From assembly GCA_009929375.1 (NCBI GenBank), contig SAAO01000012.1, forward strand, positions 31,164 through 95,163: a DNA stretch of 64,000 nt, in the 5' to 3' direction. The translations under genes and the position numbers were made by a program. This document shows, one piece after another, positions 46,463-55,992 of this stretch. Origin of the DNA: Bacteroidia bacterium. GTDB lineage: Bacteria; Bacteroidota; Bacteroidia; Bacteroidales; Paludibacteraceae. Positions within the stretch are counted from its first letter, which is position 1. Every line of letters begins with the position of its first letter. The notes beneath the pieces were generated by a model. It saw nothing but the letters and a program-made list of their open reading frames with translations, made no database searches and was not told the origin of the DNA.

Positions 46463-46556
46463 TGAAGTTGAAAATTTAAAATATGACTTACAATCTTTTT
46501 TATTTCGGAGCAGGAATTGTTGGTTTTTCTTTTGCACCGGCTCACGGATTACATAG

Positions 46557-46577
46557 ACGAATCAATTTTTGATTCGT
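46557..46577 (-). terminator. Terminator-like hairpin after the methyltransferase gene
   Basis: ACGAATCAA-TTT-TTGATTCGT is a perfect 9-base stem about 70 bases after the methyltransferase stop. The T-run is weak. Confidence 0.5.
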
Positions 46578-46645
46578 TTAAGATCCGATTGTGAATTATG
46601 GTTAAGCTGAAAGCTGTTTCCTGTTAAAGAAAACAAACCTGATGA

Positions 46646-47269
46646 CTATTCCGAGCGACGCGCGATCAATAGAAATTGTGTATAGTCTGTCCAAACGCCC
46701 GGAACGCGTTCGCGTGTCAATACATTATAATCAGTTACTGAAATAATTTTGAAGCCGTTTTTTTCCAAAATAGCCGATAACTCATCAGTGTCAAAACCCT
46801 TGTGCGGAATGGGTTCGAAATGATGAAATGAACCATCCTCGCTGCGAATATCGCCAACGGCTACAATGGCTCCGGGTTTGGTAAGTGTATGTAGATGTGC
46901 CAGTGTGCTGTTTAAATCAGGAATATGATGAAATGCCATACACGAAAATACAAAGTCGAAGTTTCCGTTCTCAATATCAGTGACTTCTCCCTTGGCGATT
47001 GTGGCATTTTCGTCACCTTTCAGTTTCGATTTGAGCACTTCGAGCATGGCTTCCGAAGTGTCTTCGAAGGTTACACTGTTCAGCAATGGCAAAAACTGCA
47101 AACCTGCGAGGCCTGTTCCTGCTCCGATTTCAAGTGCCTGCCAGTGTTTTTCAGGTTTTATTTTGTGAAGCACGGCTTCCACAAATTTATTGGTCATGTC
47201 AATTTTCGACGGATTGTCCCAGCTTGCAGCTCTTTCGGCAAAATTATCTTTTTTAGCGTTCTGTGTCAT
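46646..47269 (-). CDS. Class I SAM-dependent methyltransferase
   Basis: A 207-residue small-molecule methyltransferase. The start at 47269 (MTQNAKKDNFAERAASWD) fits the family; an in-frame ATG at 47338 is less likely. Motif I is ALEIGAGTGLAGLQFLP, the acidic loop VTFEDTSEAML, and post-motif FDFVFSCMAFHHIPDLN. The substrate is unknown. It stands alone between rimM and the receptor gene. Confidence 0.87.
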   Translation of the reverse strand: MTQNAKKDNFAERAASWDNPSKIDMTNKFVEAVLHKIKPEKHWQALEIGAGTGLAGLQFLPLLNSVTFEDTSEAMLEVLKSKLKGDENATIAKGEVTDIENGNFDFVFSCMAFHHIPDLNSTLAHLHTLTKPGAIVAVGDIRSEDGSFHHFEPIPHKGFDTDELSAILEKNGFKIISVTDYNVLTRERVPGVWTDYTQFLLIARRSE

Positions 47270-47448
47270 TTTTGTTTTTTGAATGAAATTATCGGAATGC
47301 ACAAACTCTGTTAGTAAAACTTCAAAGTTCTGCATCAACCGAAAATAAACAGTCCTTACCGTATATTTGTTTGATAGGTGAGTTAAATTTATTGTCTTTT
47401 AAAAAATACAATAAATACCGGTAATAAGTTGATTATGTGATTGCAGGG

Positions 47449-47967
47449 TTATAAATCGAGCAGTCCTTCGGGAAGGTCAACGGTGATAATTTTTTTATCG
47501 TGGTCGATGTCGCAGATATAATCTTCACCCACAGGGATAAGCAACTCATCATCGCCTTTAGGAATTACAAAAAGTGTGTTTTCGGTGGTTTCGTCAACCT
47601 CCGAGATAACCCCAATTTCGCCTGCATGTACATCAATCAGGGTGAAACCCGCGAAATAGGCAAGCTCAATTTCTTCGTTTTCCACTTTGTCGAGGTATTT
47701 CTTGAGTACATAAATGGTCAGTCCGTTGAGTTCGCGGGCTGCTTCTTCAGTATTGATATCCTGAAATCTGATGAGTCCGGTGCTGTTTGTCCTGAAGCGG
47801 TATTCTTCAATAAAAAAAGGTACATAAATACCTTCGATTTCCATAATCAGATACGGAATTTCTTCAGTGTCAAACACATCAGAGCTGAATGTGAACGACA
47901 ATTCACCGTTTACACCATGAGGTTTATTTATTTGCCCGATAGGGAATATTTCGTCTAATGATATCAT
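47449..47967 (-). CDS. rimM: 16S rRNA processing protein RimM
   Basis: A 172-residue ribosome-maturation factor that helps assemble the head of the 30S subunit. The N-terminal domain starts PIGQINKPHGVNGELSFTFSSD and the C-terminal PRC barrel contains YFAGFTLIDVHAGEIGVISEVDETTENTLFVIP and LIPVGEDYICDIDHDKKIITVDLPEGLLDL. It is not next to trmD or rpsP here. Confidence 0.94.
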   Translation of the reverse strand: MISLDEIFPIGQINKPHGVNGELSFTFSSDVFDTEEIPYLIMEIEGIYVPFFIEEYRFRTNSTGLIRFQDINTEEAARELNGLTIYVLKKYLDKVENEEIELAYFAGFTLIDVHAGEIGVISEVDETTENTLFVIPKGDDELLIPVGEDYICDIDHDKKIITVDLPEGLLDL

Positions 47968-48146
47968 TTATTTTTTATTCTGTGTTTCGTGTTTATCTCC
48001 CTTCGGTCGATGACCGTTGGTTCGTGTTTTGTGTTTCGGAGTTTTGGGTTGATTCGTTAATCAGTTAATTAGTTGATCAGTTAAATGGTTTTATAGCCGA
48101 TTCTATTAAATGGTAAATAGTAAATGAATAAATTGTAAATTTTTAA
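47968..48146. repeat. Low-complexity repeat block between rimM and the sugar transferase gene
   Basis: GTTTCG/GTTTTG-like repeats flank the palindrome CGGTC-GAT-GACCG (about 48005-48017). A stretch of GTTAAT/AGTTAA-type units follows, and then AAATTGTAAA-type sequence. It looks like decayed short tandem repeats. Confidence 0.5.
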
Positions 48147-48181
48147 TTCTCAACTATCAACTATCAACTATCAACTGTCAA
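48147..48181 (-). repeat. Heptamer minisatellite, five units
   Basis: On the minus strand the units read TTGACAG, TTGATAG, TTGATAG, TTGATAG, TTGAGAA, starting six bases after the sugar transferase stop codon. The same unit in seven copies follows porQ at 63836. Confidence 0.85.
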
Positions 48182-48186
48182 TTCCT

Positions 48187-49587
48187 TTAAACTCCTTTCC
48201 CTTTTATAATAATTTCAAGTGTCAGTATCAGTATTTTGATGTCGTTCAGAAGCGACATGTTTTCCATATAAATAATGTCGTAGTTGAGTCGTTCGACCAT
48301 TTTTTCGATGGTGTCCGAATAGCCGATTTTAATTGGTCCCCATGAGGTAAGTCCCGGTCGGATTTTGTAAAGCAGACAATAATAGGGTGCTTCCTCAATA
48401 ATCTGATTGATATAATATTTACGTTCGGGGCGGGGGCCCACCAGGCTCATTTCACCTTTCAGAACATTCCAGAATTGCGGCAGCTCGTCGATGCGATATT
48501 TGCGCAATATACGGCCAATCTTTGTAATACGTTCGTCGTCGGCACTGCTGAGTTTTGGTACACCGTTTTCGGCGCCTTGATACATTGTGCGGAATTTGAG
48601 AATGTCGAAAGGTTTGCCATGCCGGCCTATGCGTTCCTGTTTGTAGAAAACCGGACCCTTTGAGTCGCGCTTGATGGCTATGGCAAAATAAATGAACATT
48701 GGAATCATCAGTATCAGTGCCACAACAGAAATGACAATGTCAATAAAACGTTTCACACTTATTTCCCAGTCGGACATGTTGAGCTGCGTAATGTTTACAA
48801 GCGGATTGATGCCCATTGAGCCTATGCGTGCGCTACCGGTAAGTATTTCGTACACACGCGGGGTAAAGCGAATGTCAATGTTATAACGATAAAGGGCGTT
48901 GATGTAATTGAATAGCTTTTGCTCGTCGGCATTGTCGAGCGAAATAATGGCTTCTTCAACTTCATTTGCCTGAATAATATTTTCAAGTTGAGGCAGATGG
49001 CCAAGAATCTTTTCCTTGTCGACAGCTATAATGTTGTCGACAGCTACAAAGCCTACCACATGATTTTTCTTCGAATTTTTCTCTACTTCCTCAGCCATTT
49101 TGGCTGCCTTCTGACCTGTGCCAATAATGATGGTATTTATTTTCCAGCGTTTTGTGCGGTAGTTATTTCTTGTTTCTGTCCACACAAAAGTACGTGCCAG
49201 GTAAGTAAGCAGAAATTGCAGTCCGAAAAGTACAAGCAACGAATAGTAGTAATATTCGTATGAAACCACAATGTCGTCGAGCATCAGGGCAAAAAATATC
49301 GAAATGGAGATGATGGCTGAGGTGATAAGGGAGCTGAAAATGATTTTGACCTGTGTCTTTTTTTCCGGCTGAAGATAAAAACCTGAAAGATAATGTACGA
49401 ACAGGCAGGTGAACGGATAGATAATCAGACTGCTGAAGTAATTGAAATTCGGAACAAAAATGTTTACACTGCCAAATACCTGCGCGTCGTTTACTGTTTT
49501 TCTGAAAACCATAAACAACATCCATACCACCATGGCTGTAAGCATGTCGTATGTCAGATATCTTATAAGTAGTTTCTTTTTGTTCAT
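48187..49587 (-). CDS. Polyprenyl glycosylphosphotransferase (exopolysaccharide initiation)
   Basis: A 466-residue inner-membrane enzyme that loads the first sugar phosphate onto undecaprenyl phosphate to start an exopolysaccharide or capsule repeat. About five N-terminal helices are followed by a CoA-binding-like cytoplasmic domain ([21 protein letters not shown], about 150-270). The C-terminal bacterial sugar-transferase domain begins [25 protein letters not shown] and has [48 protein letters not shown] and PGLTSWGPI. It is six bases from the upstream YrdC-like gene, so the two are one operon. Confidence 0.93.
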   Translation of the reverse strand: MNKKKLLIRYLTYDMLTAMVVWMLFMVFRKTVNDAQVFGSVNIFVPNFNYFSSLIIYPFTCLFVHYLSGFYLQPEKKTQVKIIFSSLITSAIISISIFFALMLDDIVVSYEYYYYSLLVLFGLQFLLTYLARTFVWTETRNNYRTKRWKINTIIIGTGQKAAKMAEEVEKNSKKNHVVGFVAVDNIIAVDKEKILGHLPQLENIIQANEVEEAIISLDNADEQKLFNYINALYRYNIDIRFTPRVYEILTGSARIGSMGINPLVNITQLNMSDWEISVKRFIDIVISVVALILMIPMFIYFAIAIKRDSKGPVFYKQERIGRHGKPFDILKFRTMYQGAENGVPKLSSADDERITKIGRILRKYRIDELPQFWNVLKGEMSLVGPRPERKYYINQIIEEAPYYCLLYKIRPGLTSWGPIKIGYSDTIEKMVERLNYDIIYMENMSLLNDIKILILTLEIIIKGKGV

Positions 49588-49593
49588 TTATCC

Positions 49594-50106
49594 TTATTGT
49601 TCGATAATACTGAAACGGTTTCGGCTGTCGATGCGTATTTTACTCAGTTTAGCCTTTTTTGCACAACTGTATTGGGTATGATATACTTCGGCGGCTGGTT
49701 CGGTGAAGGCGCAAACAAAAAGTGGTTTCCGGTATCGGGTACAGAGGTCGATGGCAAATTTGTCAGTTGCCATTCTGAAGCCTGTTTCCGATTGTTTTCC
49801 ACTAATGGCGTTCGCCAGATTTCGTATGTCGGACAGATAAATAATCAGAGGTTTTTCGCTCATTTCCATTAAATCCCAGGCGGTATCGGGCAATTCGTTC
49901 ACATAAGTGCTGAGTTTTCCCGGATGGTCAATCAGTACATGTGCATTCAGTCCTGAGGATAATTGAGCTACGGTTGTTTCGTTGCAGGCATCGCAGGCCA
50001 GCCATTTGCCACATTCGTCGCTGAAACTGATAATTTTTCCTGCACGAAGTTCTGCAATGGCTTCTGCCATATCTTCTTTTTGATATCTTGATTCTTCAGG
50101 TTTCAT
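49594..50106 (-). CDS. Degenerate YrdC/Sua5-like protein
   Basis: A 170-residue protein with a pattern like the YrdC fold: AIAELRAGKIISFSDECGKWLACDACNETTVAQL resembles the N-terminus of threonylcarbamoyl-AMP synthase (family form includes TDTVYGLGCDA). Key binding residues look lost: no KxR after this helix and no SANxSG near the end (CAFTEPA). It is therefore probably not a working Sua5 but may keep the fold for another use. It has its own strong promoter and is followed by the sugar transferase gene. The family call is tentative. Confidence 0.6.
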   Translation of the reverse strand: MKPEESRYQKEDMAEAIAELRAGKIISFSDECGKWLACDACNETTVAQLSSGLNAHVLIDHPGKLSTYVNELPDTAWDLMEMSEKPLIIYLSDIRNLANAISGKQSETGFRMATDKFAIDLCTRYRKPLFVCAFTEPAAEVYHTQYSCAKKAKLSKIRIDSRNRFSIIEQ

Positions 50107-50214
50107 TTTCAGCAGGATATGATATAACTTATTTATAACGGAGCTAATCCTTTTTTATTTTAGTTCAGTCAACGTTTTTTGATTTTTACTTTTTCAATAT
50201 TTTTTCAGTGTATG

Positions 50215-50245
50215 CAAAGATAGTCAGTAACGCCCGTATTTCAAA
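50215..50245 (-). promoter_or_regulatory. Promoter of the YrdC-like/sugar transferase operon
   Basis: On the minus strand TTTG (+ 50242-50245), 19 bases, TATCTTTG (+ 50215-50222): an exact consensus match. The leader to the ATG at 50106 would be about 100 bases. Confidence 0.78.
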
Positions 50246-50590
50246 AAAAAATCAAACACTCATAGTCTTTGTTTGAATGTGTGTTGTCGGTAAATAGGGT
50301 ATTTCAGAACTAAAAACCGGTGCAAGGTCCGCAAAAAGTATTTGTCTGAATTAAAAAGTTTTTTTACTTTTACGGGTTCGAAAAAATCAGGAACAGATAT
50401 CCTGACAAAAATGTTGAAAGCCGGCCGTTGTGCAGTTTTGAGTGAAATATTGATGTTGAAAACGGTTAGTGGCAGTGTGGATGTTGAAGCAATGTGTGGT
50501 TGATTTATTTTGAAAAACAGAATGTAAACGTGATTTGAAGTGCAGAGGAGGAAACATTTTGTTTTTATGGCGGGAAAAAAATAATACATA
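50246..50590. other. Intergenic region upstream of recJ
   Basis: No gene seen. The stretch just before the recJ ATG is AT-rich; I find no full-consensus promoter and no repeat. Confidence 0.4.
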
Positions 50591-52330
50591 ATGATAAATA
50601 GATGGGTTTACCGACAACTTTCAGAAAATGAGATTGAAATACAAAACAAATTAGCCGAAGAATTAAGTATCAGCCCCGTACTGGCTCAGTTGCTCGTACA
50701 GCGCGATATTTTTACTTATGAGGATGCACGAAAATTCTTTCGTCCCGACTTGTCTGATTTGCATGATCCGTTTCTGATGGCCGACATGGATAAAGCTGTA
50801 GAAAGACTTTCAGCTGCCATGCACCGCAATGAGAAAATATTGATTTATGGCGATTACGATGTGGATGGAACCACTTCGGTGTCGCTGGTCTACAAATTTC
50901 TCAAACAGTTTTACAGCAATGTGGGCTTCTATATTCCTGACCGTTACAACGAAGGTTACGGTATTTCCATTCAGGGAATCGACTATGCTGCCAATAACGA
51001 TTTTAAACTTGTGATTGCGCTCGACTGCGGTATCAAAGCAGTCGAAAAGGTGAAATACGCCAGTTCGCTGGGTGTCGATTTTATCATTTGTGATCACCAC
51101 ACGCCCGACGAAGTGCTTCCACCCGCAGTGGCTGTACTCGATCCGAAACGCGAAGATTGCAACTATCCGTACAAACATCTTTCGGGATGTGGAGTTGGGT
51201 TCAAATTCATGCAGGCCTTTTCGCAAATCAACAATATCGATCTTGGAAATCTGACTCCCTTACTTGATTTGATGGCGTTGAGTATTGCCTCCGATATTGT
51301 GCCTATAACAGGCGAAAACCGAATTCTTGCTTTTTACGGACTCAAACAAATCAACAGCCACCCGAGCGTGGGGCTTAAAAGTATTCTCGATGTGTGCGGA
51401 CTTGGCGACAAGGAGATTACGATTAGTGATATTGTATTTAAAATTGGTCCGCGTATCAATGCTTCAGGCCGTATGAAACTGGCTTCGGAGGCTGTGGAGC
51501 TGCTCGTGTCGAGCAATCCGGCTTTTGCCCGTCAAAAGAGCGGAACTATTAATGAGTATAACAACGACCGTAAGGATCTGGACAAAAATATTACCGATGA
51601 GGCTATCAATCTGATTGCTTCTGATAAACGATATGCTTCGCGTCGTTCGATAGTGGTACACAAGCCCGACTGGCACAAAGGTGTGATCGGAATTGTGGCC
51701 TCTCGACTGTCCGAAGAGTATTACAAACCTTCGATTGTACTCACAAATTCAAACGGATTGGCTTCAGGTTCAGCCCGTTCGGTACCCGGATTCGATATTT
51801 ACAAGGCAATTGACTCCTGTCGCGATTTGCTTGAAAATTTCGGGGGACATATGTATGCTGCCGGACTGTCGATGAAGGAAGAAAATATCCCGTTGTTCAC
51901 CGAGCGTTTCGAACGTTTTGTGGCTGAGAATATCCTCGAGGAACAGACTTATCCTCAAATTGATATCGATGCAGTGTTGCAGTTTAAGGATATTACGCCC
52001 AAGTTTTTTCGTGTGCTCAAACAGTTCGGACCTTTCGGACCGGGCAATATGAAACCTGTTTTTGTGTCGAAGAAGGTTTTCGATTACGGTACAAGTCGTT
52101 TGGTAGGTAAAGAACAGGAACATTTAAAGCTTGAACTCATAGATTCTAGTTGTGAAAATGTGATGAATGGCATTGCATTTCGTATGTTCGAATACAACGA
52201 TCATCTCAAAGCGTTGAATCCGCTCGATATATGCTACACCATCGAAGAAAATTATTTCAATGGCAATGTATCTATACAGTTGATGATCAGGGATATTAAA
52301 ATAGACGAGGAAAAAATGACAGTTCACTGA
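50591..52330 (+). CDS. recJ: Single-stranded-DNA-specific exonuclease RecJ
   Basis: A 579-residue 5'-3' exonuclease of the DHH family for recombination and mismatch repair. The DHH domain has LIYGDYDVDGTTSVSLVYKFL, ALDCGIKAVEKVKYASSLGVDFIICDHHTPDE and LSGCGVGFKF; the DHHA1 part contains ASGRMKLASEAVELLVS and GVIGIVASRLSEEYYKPSIVLT, then the OB-fold end. Length is normal. Tandem with ppiD and rlmN but separated by long spacers. Confidence 0.96.
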   Translation: MINRWVYRQLSENEIEIQNKLAEELSISPVLAQLLVQRDIFTYEDARKFFRPDLSDLHDPFLMADMDKAVERLSAAMHRNEKILIYGDYDVDGTTSVSLVYKFLKQFYSNVGFYIPDRYNEGYGISIQGIDYAANNDFKLVIALDCGIKAVEKVKYASSLGVDFIICDHHTPDEVLPPAVAVLDPKREDCNYPYKHLSGCGVGFKFMQAFSQINNIDLGNLTPLLDLMALSIASDIVPITGENRILAFYGLKQINSHPSVGLKSILDVCGLGDKEITISDIVFKIGPRINASGRMKLASEAVELLVSSNPAFARQKSGTINEYNNDRKDLDKNITDEAINLIASDKRYASRRSIVVHKPDWHKGVIGIVASRLSEEYYKPSIVLTNSNGLASGSARSVPGFDIYKAIDSCRDLLENFGGHMYAAGLSMKEENIPLFTERFERFVAENILEEQTYPQIDIDAVLQFKDITPKFFRVLKQFGPFGPGNMKPVFVSKKVFDYGTSRLVGKEQEHLKLELIDSSCENVMNGIAFRMFEYNDHLKALNPLDICYTIEENYFNGNVSIQLMIRDIKIDEEKMTVH

Positions 52331-52556
52331 GTCGGTGGGAACTACCGAACGAAAAATGTCAGCAAATCAGCGTAAAAAAAACAGAGATTTAGCTCACCCG
52401 GGCAGATGCGTAATTTGTTGTTTTATAATTACTTGATTTTGTGTAATTAAGAAAATGAAGAAATGCTGCCTGCATGTGCGTATTTTTTTGTATATTCGTG
52501 CCCTCAAATCAAAAACAGAAATATAATCTAAAAAATAAAACTTTCATTTAAAAAAA

Positions 52557-54671
52557 ATGGCAATTTTAGGAAAAATCAGAAGCAAAGGTGTCCTGCTCTT
52601 AGTGATAGTGGGATTTGCATTATTCGCCTTTATTATTGGCGACTTCTTAACTCAGGGCTCTACCTATTTCAATAAATCGCGCGAAACGGTAGCTGAAATT
52701 GTAGGCGAGGAAGTGAATATACAGGATTATCAGGCCGCTATCGATCAAATGATTGAGGTTTACAAAATTGAAACCGGTCAGACCGATCTCAACGAAGAAA
52801 TGACTGCTCAGTTACGTGCTTCGGTTTGGGAAAACCTGGTGACTGAAAAACTTTTGTATGCTGAAGCTGAAAAACTTGGTTTGGCTGTAAGTAAAGAAGA
52901 ATTGTCAGATTATCTGATTGGTGACAAAATTCACCCGCTGATTATGCAGCGTCGTACATTTTTAGGCGAAAACGGTCAGTTTAGTCGTCCGATGCTTGTA
53001 CAATTCCTGAATAGCCTCGACGTGGCTCCCGAAAACGAAGAAATGCGTCAGCAGATTGCTCAGGCAAAAAGCTACTGGTTGTTCTGGGAACGCAATGTAA
53101 AAATGGCTGTTTTGCAGGATAAATACAACGCTTTGATGTCAAAAACTGTGACAGCTAACAGCCTTGAAGCCAAAGCCGGTTACGAAGCTTCGAAAATTAC
53201 CACTGATGTAAACTACGTTGTACAGCCTTATTTTGCCATTTCTGATTCTACTGTTTCTGTATCGAAAAATGAAATCAAAGATCGCTACAATAAAAACAAA
53301 GAACTTTACAAACAGGATGCTAACCGTACATTGAATTATGTGGCTTTCGAAATTCGTCCGCTTAAAGAAGACTCTGTAGAGGCTCAGGAATGGATGAATA
53401 AGATCAGCGAGGAATTCAAAACTACCAACGACGTGGTTGGTTTGGTAAATTCGAACTCTGATGTAATGTACGATGGTCGCAACTATTCTTATAACAGCCT
53501 TCCTGTAAATCTTCGTGATTTTGCATTTTCGGGAAAAGCCGGTGATGTGTTCGGTCCGTTGTTCGAAAATAATACACACACCATGGCACGTATTATGGAA
53601 TCGGGCATTATGAAATCCGACTCTGTTAAACTTCGCCATATTTACCTTGCTGCTGCCGACGAAGCTAAAACTGATAGTATCGTAGCTGCTATCAATGGTG
53701 GTGCTTCATTTGCCGATCTTGCAAAAAAATACTCAGCAGTACAGCAGACAGCTGCCAACGGTGGTGAAATTGGCTGGATTATGGAAGGTGTGCAGGGAAT
53801 GGACAAAGAAATGACCGATAAAGCGTTTGCTTCAGCTCCGAATCAGGTATTTACCATTAAAAATGCTCAGGGCGTGCAAATCATGCAGGTAATGGAAAAA
53901 ACTCCTGCACGTCCAAAAGTGAAACTGGCTATCCTCGAACGTAAATTAGTTCCAAGCAGCCGCTCTTATGGTCGTATCTATAACGATGCAAAACAGTTTG
54001 CAGCCGAACTCAAAAGTTCTGAATTTGCTTCACGTGCCAACGAAAAAGGTCTGCCTGTTCGTACGGCTTCTGAACTGTTCGAATCTACAGAACGTATTGC
54101 CGATATTCCTCAGTCACGTCAGGTGATTCGCTGGGCTTTCGAAAACGATAAAGACGAAGTGTCGGATGTATTCGATTGCAACAATCAGTTTGTAATTGCT
54201 ACTGTAACCGAAGTAAATGCAAAAGGATACCGTTCACTCGAAAAAGTATCAGATCAGATCAAAGCTGAACTCGTTCGTGAGAAAAAAGCTGATATCATGA
54301 TTAAAAACATTGCTGAGCAAATGAAAAAAGCTCCTTCTATCGAAGCGCTTGCTCAGGCATTGTCAACCGACGTGAAAGTGGCTAACGGAGTGAACTTCGC
54401 CAACAATCAGTTTGGTGTGGCTGGTTTCGAGCCTGCTCTGATTGGTAAAGTATCAGTTTTACCTGCAAACAAACTGTCGGCTCCTGTGAAAGGAAATGCC
54501 GGTGTATATGTGCTTCTTCCTGTAAATCCACAGGTAAGTCAGAATCCTTTCAATGCGAAAGCTCAGATTATGCAAATGAATATGAATTATGCATATTCAC
54601 TGCCTTATATGATTCTTCAGGATATCCGCGACAATGCTGATATTGAAGATAACCGTCTGAGATTCTTCTGA
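52557..54671 (+). CDS. Periplasmic peptidyl-prolyl isomerase (PpiD/SurA-like)
   Basis: A 704-residue membrane-anchored chaperone. One N-terminal helix (about 12-31, VLLLVIVGFALFAFIIGDFL) is followed by a SurA_N-like helical domain (about 35-200: LNEEMTAQLRASVWENLVTEKLLYAEAEKLGLAVSKEELSDYL). A parvulin domain spans about 345-445 (LRHIYLAAADEAKTDSIVAAINGGASFADLAKKYS; NGGEIGWIMEG). It helps fold exported and outer-membrane proteins. It ends in a terminator hairpin. Confidence 0.92.
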   Translation: MAILGKIRSKGVLLLVIVGFALFAFIIGDFLTQGSTYFNKSRETVAEIVGEEVNIQDYQAAIDQMIEVYKIETGQTDLNEEMTAQLRASVWENLVTEKLLYAEAEKLGLAVSKEELSDYLIGDKIHPLIMQRRTFLGENGQFSRPMLVQFLNSLDVAPENEEMRQQIAQAKSYWLFWERNVKMAVLQDKYNALMSKTVTANSLEAKAGYEASKITTDVNYVVQPYFAISDSTVSVSKNEIKDRYNKNKELYKQDANRTLNYVAFEIRPLKEDSVEAQEWMNKISEEFKTTNDVVGLVNSNSDVMYDGRNYSYNSLPVNLRDFAFSGKAGDVFGPLFENNTHTMARIMESGIMKSDSVKLRHIYLAAADEAKTDSIVAAINGGASFADLAKKYSAVQQTAANGGEIGWIMEGVQGMDKEMTDKAFASAPNQVFTIKNAQGVQIMQVMEKTPARPKVKLAILERKLVPSSRSYGRIYNDAKQFAAELKSSEFASRANEKGLPVRTASELFESTERIADIPQSRQVIRWAFENDKDEVSDVFDCNNQFVIATVTEVNAKGYRSLEKVSDQIKAELVREKKADIMIKNIAEQMKKAPSIEALAQALSTDVKVANGVNFANNQFGVAGFEPALIGKVSVLPANKLSAPVKGNAGVYVLLPVNPQVSQNPFNAKAQIMQMNMNYAYSLPYMILQDIRDNADIEDNRLRFF

Positions 54672-54697
54672 TTTTAGTCGTTACATACAAAATATTT

Positions 54698-54734
54698 CGA
54701 AACGGGATGAACAATTTCATTCCGTTTCGTTTTT
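54698..54734 (+). terminator. Terminator of the ppiD-like gene
   Basis: CGAAACGGGATGA and TCATTCCGTTTCG pair along 13 bases (one G-T pair), followed by a T-run. Confidence 0.8.
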
Positions 54735-54837
54735 ATAGATAGTTTACTTACCTTTGTCTCACAATTATATCTTCCTGAAAGTCTTATTCTAATGTTGACT
54801 TTTGTGGATTATTATTTTCATAATTGTCTTTTTTAAA

Positions 54838-55875
54838 ATGAACAAAACTCCCTTATTAGGCAAAAATATTGATGAGCTTCGCAATCTGGTGACAGAGTTG
54901 GGAATGCCTGCTTTTACTGCCAAACAAATCGCCGACTGGCTTTACAGTAAACGTGCAGTCAGTATTGACGAAATGTCCAATATCTCGGTTAAAAACCGTG
55001 AATTGCTGAAAGAATCCTACACTGTAGGACGCGAATTGCCTTCCACCGTAACCGAATCGGTCGATGGTACCAAAAAGTATCTCTTCCGTACCGAAAGCAA
55101 CAATTTTATTGAAACTGTTTATATTCCCGAGGACGACCGTCATACGCTTTGTGTGTCGTCGCAGGTGGGCTGTAAAATGAACTGTCTGTTTTGTATGACA
55201 GGCAAGCAGGGTTTTACGACCAATCTGACAGCTACCGAAATTCTGAACCAGATAATGTCGGTGGATGAGGCTGATAAACTTACTAATCTTGTGTTTATGG
55301 GCATGGGTGAACCAATGGATAACCTGGCAAATCTGTTGCGCGCACTCGAAATTCTGACTGCCGAATATGGCTATGGCTGGAGCCCGAAACGCATTACGGT
55401 TTCCACCATTGGCGTGATTCCTAAAATGAAAATCTTCCTTGAGCAATCGAATTGCCATTTGGCATTGAGCATGCATTCTCCTTTCCCCGAGGAACGATTA
55501 AAACTAATGCCTGTGGAAAAACCTTATCCGCTTTACGAAGTACTGAAAGAACTTAAAAAACATGATTTCAGTCATCAGCGTCGCGTGTCTTTCGAGTATA
55601 TTATGTTCGATGGACTAAACGATACGATGCGTCATGCGGTGGAAATTGTGAAGTTGCTGAAAGACCTGGATTGTCGCGTGAATCTGATTCGTTTTCATGC
55701 CATTCCCGGTATCGATCTGAAAACATCGAATGAGCAGAAAATGATTTTCTTCCGTGATTATCTCACTTCTAATGGTATTATGACAACCATACGGAAATCG
55801 CGTGGCGAGGATATTTTTGCTGCCTGTGGTATGCTTTCCACAATGGAAAAACAGAAAGAAAAAGCTGAGGAGTAG
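54838..55875 (+). CDS. rlmN: 23S rRNA (adenine(2503)-C2)-methyltransferase
   Basis: A 345-residue radical-SAM enzyme that methylates A2503 in 23S rRNA and A37 in some tRNAs. I start at the ATG at 54838 (MNKTPLLGKNIDELRNLV); upstream codons form a hydrophobic, non-conserved stretch. The FeS motif is CxxxCxxC in SQVGCKMNCLFCMTG; conserved GMGEPMDNLANLLRAL and SLHSPFPEERLKLMPVEK-like (ALSMHSPFPEERLKLMP) are present. The accessory cysteine lies in IFAACGML. Length is normal. Confidence 0.97.
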   Translation: MNKTPLLGKNIDELRNLVTELGMPAFTAKQIADWLYSKRAVSIDEMSNISVKNRELLKESYTVGRELPSTVTESVDGTKKYLFRTESNNFIETVYIPEDDRHTLCVSSQVGCKMNCLFCMTGKQGFTTNLTATEILNQIMSVDEADKLTNLVFMGMGEPMDNLANLLRALEILTAEYGYGWSPKRITVSTIGVIPKMKIFLEQSNCHLALSMHSPFPEERLKLMPVEKPYPLYEVLKELKKHDFSHQRRVSFEYIMFDGLNDTMRHAVEIVKLLKDLDCRVNLIRFHAIPGIDLKTSNEQKMIFFRDYLTSNGIMTTIRKSRGEDIFAACGMLSTMEKQKEKAEE

Positions 55876-55906
55876 TTTCTCTGCGCTGAAGGAAATATAA
55901 GAATGC

Positions 55907-55974
55907 AAATTGCGCAAATTTTCACGAATCATATTGTTTTGCAGTATGACTGTTTGTGAAAATTTACGCAATTT
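55907..55974. terminator. Shared terminator between rlmN and aroA
   Basis: AAATTGCG-C-AAATTTTCAC and GTGAAAATTT-A-CGCAATTT form an 18-pair stem with one mismatch around a loop of about 30 bases, between two converging genes. It is long for a terminator but symmetric. Confidence 0.65.
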
Positions 55975-55992
55975 ATGTTTAGTAAGTTGTTG

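Noticed and set aside
48819..49263. Opposite-strand reading frames inside the sugar transferase gene
   Set aside because: They are shadows of a well-supported gene and show no family features.
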